From the NCBI RefSeq assembly GCF_034424155.1, contig NZ_CP139992.1, positions 310,001-374,000 on the forward strand: a DNA stretch of 64,000 nt, given 5' to 3'. The notes under the pieces were generated by a model that searched no databases, was not told where the DNA came from, and was given only the letters and a program-made list of their open reading frames with translations. Positions within the stretch are counted from its first letter, which is position 1; every line of letters starts with the position of its first letter. The translations under genes were made by a program, and so were the position numbers. Below, piece by piece: positions 61,716-64,000 of the stretch. The stretch is from Hafnia alvei. GTDB lineage: Bacteria > Pseudomonadota > Gammaproteobacteria > Enterobacterales > Enterobacteriaceae.

Positions 61716-62106
61716 AGAGTTTCCTGTTGCTTGCCGCATGCGTGCAGTAGGATCACAATTGTTGTGATTTGTTGCATATTAATAACGTTTTATTTTCAAT
61801 TGCTCGGCGCAACGCTTTAATCTTATTCGTATATATTTTTGCGTTGACGTAGTGATCGTAAGGAGTATTAAGGCGGGAAATCTTGACCTATTTCACAAAG
61901 AGTTATCAGAATTAAATAGACTTAATGGTTTTTATTTCCTTAATTATTTTTATTTGCATAAATAACGTGGTTTTTATTTGTTTAATTGATTTAATCCGTA
62001 GAATCTGCAACGATCTAATCCATAGTGGGTAGAAAGTAAGGAAACATATTCATTACATTTCTCTGATGCTAGCCCATCTTTTCATCGTAAAAAAGAGGAA
62101 ATATCG
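61716..62106. promoter_or_regulatory. citC-citA divergent control region
   Basis: 391 very AT-rich bases with no gene. A perfect dyad ATCACAA-TTG-TTGTGAT (61752-61768) is 37 bp before citC. Long A/T runs (61915-61990) resemble the AT-rich sites bound by CitB/DpiA in relatives. Promoters for the citrate operon and the citAB genes must lie here; CRP half-sites TGTGA are present but no good full site. Confidence 0.6.
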
Positions 62107-63768
62107 ATGTTTGGCAAACCAAATGTTAAAGAGTTTAGGTTTTTTAGCCGCATCGCATTTCCTTTACGAATATTTCTTTTATTACTTCTAGTCTCAACAT
62201 TATTAGTTGCCGCGCTGGGGAAATATTTATCCGCCTCTTTTGAAGATTATCTCAGTAATCATGTCCGTGATATGGCTATGAATCAGGCCAAAATCATTGC
62301 TTCAATTGATAGTGTTGTCACGGCGGTGAAAAATAGAGATACCAAACGTCTTGCTATCATCGCCAATAAATTAGGTACCGGTTCGGATTTTGACTATGTT
62401 GTTATCGGGGATAAAAATTCTATCCGCTTATATCATCCTAATCCGGCCAAGATTGGCCTTCCAATGCAGTGGAGCAAACCCGGTGCACTGGAGCGTGGAG
62501 AAAGTTATTTCATTACCGGTAAAGGCTCTATCGGTATGGCAATGCGCGCTAAAACGCCGATTTTTGATGAGCAGGGCAAAATTATTGGCGTTGTTTCACT
62601 GGGCTATTTGGTCAGCAAAATAGACAGCTGGCGGCTAGATTTTTTACTGCCCTTAGCGGGCGTGTTTGTCCTGATTCTGATTATCTTGATGTTGCTATCG
62701 TGGATGTTTGCCTCGCACATTCGTCGGCAAATGTTAGGAATGGAACCGCGCCAAATAGCACGCGTGGTTCGCCAGCAAGATGCGCTGTTTGGCTCCGTGT
62801 ATGAGGGACTTATTGCGGTCGATCCCGATGGCTTGATTACTGCGATCAACCGAAATGCGCGCAAAATGCTTGGGTTAAGCTCGCCGGGAAGACAATGGCT
62901 GGGAAAACCTATTGAAGAGGTTGTTGATCCTGCGGGCTTTTTCACGGAACAGATTGAAGAAAAGCGGCAGGATGTGATTTGCACGTTTAATGGCTTGAGC
63001 GTCATTGCTAACCGTGCGGCCATACATTTCGGCGATGAGCTATTGGGTGCCATTATTAGTTTCCGTAGCAAAGACGAAATTAGCACGCTTAACGCCCAGC
63101 TCACGCAGATAAAACAGTATGTTGAAAGCCTGCGCACGTTGCGCCATGAGCATCTTAACTGGATGTCGACGCTCAACGGACTGTTACAAATGAAAGAATA
63201 TGATCGTGCGTTGGCAATGGTAAAAGGTGAGTCACAGGCGCAGCAGCAGCTGATTGATAGTCTAAGAGGTTCTTTTGACGATCGTCAGGTTGCAGGGCTG
63301 CTTTTTGGCAAAGCGCAGCGCGCTCGTGAGCTGGGGCTGACGTTTAATTTGGTTGAAGGCAGCCAGCTTCGTCAGTTGCCTGAGGGTCTTGATAGCACTG
63401 AGTTTGCGGCTATCGTGGGTAATCTACTCGACAATGCTTTTGATGCTAGCCTGAAGAATTTGCAGGGTAATAAAACCGTCGAGCTGTATCTTAGCGACGA
63501 GGGCGAGGATGTGATCGTGGAAGTAGCCGATCAAGGATGTGGCGTTCCTGAGTCTTTACGTGAGGCTATTTTTGAGCAAGGGGTAAGCACCAAAACAGAA
63601 GACGCCGGTGAGCATGGCATTGGACTGTATCTGATTGCCAGCTACGTTGGCCGCTGTGGTGGTGTGATTACGTTAGAAGACAATGAACCTTGTGGAACTT
63701 TATTTTCCGTATTTATTCCGAAAGTGAAAAAGACTTATGACACAACCAATAACGATTCTGATTGTTGA
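62107..63768 (+). CDS. citA: Citrate sensor histidine kinase CitA (DpiB)
   Basis: Membrane sensor that binds citrate in its periplasmic PAS domain and phosphorylates CitB. Membrane segment 1 (about 18-40), periplasmic domain (about 43-178, with SIDSVVTAVKNRDTKRLAII and GESYFITGKGSIGMAMRAKT), membrane segment 2 (LLPLAGVFVLILIILMLLSW), cytosolic PAS domain (about 215-320), then the kinase core with RHEHLNWMSTLNGLLQMKEY (phospho-His at about 347), NLLDNAFDASL and GEHGIGLYLIASYV. 553 residues; E. coli 552. Ribosome binding site GAGGAAA. Confidence 0.96.
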   Translation: MFGKPNVKEFRFFSRIAFPLRIFLLLLLVSTLLVAALGKYLSASFEDYLSNHVRDMAMNQAKIIASIDSVVTAVKNRDTKRLAIIANKLGTGSDFDYVVIGDKNSIRLYHPNPAKIGLPMQWSKPGALERGESYFITGKGSIGMAMRAKTPIFDEQGKIIGVVSLGYLVSKIDSWRLDFLLPLAGVFVLILIILMLLSWMFASHIRRQMLGMEPRQIARVVRQQDALFGSVYEGLIAVDPDGLITAINRNARKMLGLSSPGRQWLGKPIEEVVDPAGFFTEQIEEKRQDVICTFNGLSVIANRAAIHFGDELLGAIISFRSKDEISTLNAQLTQIKQYVESLRTLRHEHLNWMSTLNGLLQMKEYDRALAMVKGESQAQQQLIDSLRGSFDDRQVAGLLFGKAQRARELGLTFNLVEGSQLRQLPEGLDSTEFAAIVGNLLDNAFDASLKNLQGNKTVELYLSDEGEDVIVEVADQGCGVPESLREAIFEQGVSTKTEDAGEHGIGLYLIASYVGRCGGVITLEDNEPCGTLFSVFIPKVKKTYDTTNNDSDC

Positions 63769-64000
63769 AGACGAGACTCCGCTCGCAGAGATGCATGCGG
63801 AGTTTATTCGCCATTTCCACGGCTGTGGTCAGGTATGGTTGGCGGGAAATCTTGCTCAGGCCAGAATGATGATTGAGCGATTCAAACCCGATTTGATCTT
63901 GCTGGATAACTATTTGCCCGATGGCAAAGGCATCACGCTATTGCACGAATTAACTCAGGCGCGTTTCCCTGGTGGTGTGGTATTCACCACCGCGGCAAGT
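63737..64000 (+). CDS. citB: Citrate response regulator CitB (DpiA), N-terminal part
   Basis: Receiver domain of the CitA partner, cut by the window end after 88 codons. It begins MTQPITILIVEDETPLAEMH; the phosphorylated Asp is at about 57 (LILLDNYLPDGKG) and TTAAS follows. It overlaps citA by 32 bp, as in E. coli. The DNA-binding part lies outside. Confidence 0.95.
   Translation, partial: MTQPITILIVEDETPLAEMHAEFIRHFHGCGQVWLAGNLAQARMMIERFKPDLILLDNYLPDGKGITLLHELTQARFPGGVVFTTAAS

Overview
The window is chromosomal DNA of an enterobacterium. The protein sequences closely resemble E. coli and Salmonella orthologues across the whole length, base composition is moderate, and intergenic spaces are short. 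Gene content and order (gltP next to acs, an antiporter with an RCK domain, a complete citrate fermentation cluster next to dgkA, a mannose-family PTS between parE and parC) suggest a Hafnia-like member of the Enterobacterales. The genus is an inference from memory, not a computed placement.

Layout. 1-2.7 kb: 5' part of acs (minus) divergent from gltP (plus), with a regulatory interval holding an NtrC-like site. 2.8-9.2 kb: a dhaR-like regulator without its enzyme operon, tolC, then the divergent nudF-yqiB-cpdA-yqiA-parE run. 11.3-14.8 kb: a response regulator, a sensor kinase and a lone sugar-binding protein. 14.8-19.5 kb: a minus-strand locus for amino-sugar-type uptake (AgaS-like SIS protein, GntR/UTRA regulator, PTS EIIB, EIIC, EIID, EIIA). 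19.8-24.8 kb: parC, plsC, ftsP. 24.9-27.4 kb: a DmsA-type molybdoenzyme gene without dmsB or dmsC. 27.4-35.3 kb: iclR, metH, a PanS-like BASS transporter, and lysC with its lysine riboswitch. 35.5-42.3 kb: an antiporter, pgi, a dinD-family gene, a DAACS symporter and psiE. 42.3-50.2 kb: the maltose regulon (malGFE divergent from malK-lamB-malM). 50.4-54.9 kb: ubiCA, plsB, dgkA. 54.9-64 kb: citT, G, X, F, E, D, C on the minus strand, divergent from the citA-citB two-component system, which runs off the end.

Functional themes: C4-dicarboxylate, acetate and citrate use under oxygen-poor conditions; glutamate uptake; maltose and amino-sugar uptake; two essential topoisomerase IV genes; early phospholipid synthesis (plsB, plsC, dgkA); ubiquinone head-group synthesis; methionine and lysine branch enzymes.

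Most genes are ordinary core genes. The points that stand out are non-coding or contextual: intergenic hairpins that present CsrA-type CAGGAYG/CAGGGATG loops after parC and after the panS-like gene; a roughly 29-bp palindrome present both inside dinD and directly after its stop; an NtrC-type site and weak sigma-54-like promoter before gltP; an orphan DmsA; an orphan sugar-binding protein paired with a two-component system; and an unusual GNHY motif in CpdA. No tRNA, rRNA, CRISPR array, insertion sequence or prophage was seen.
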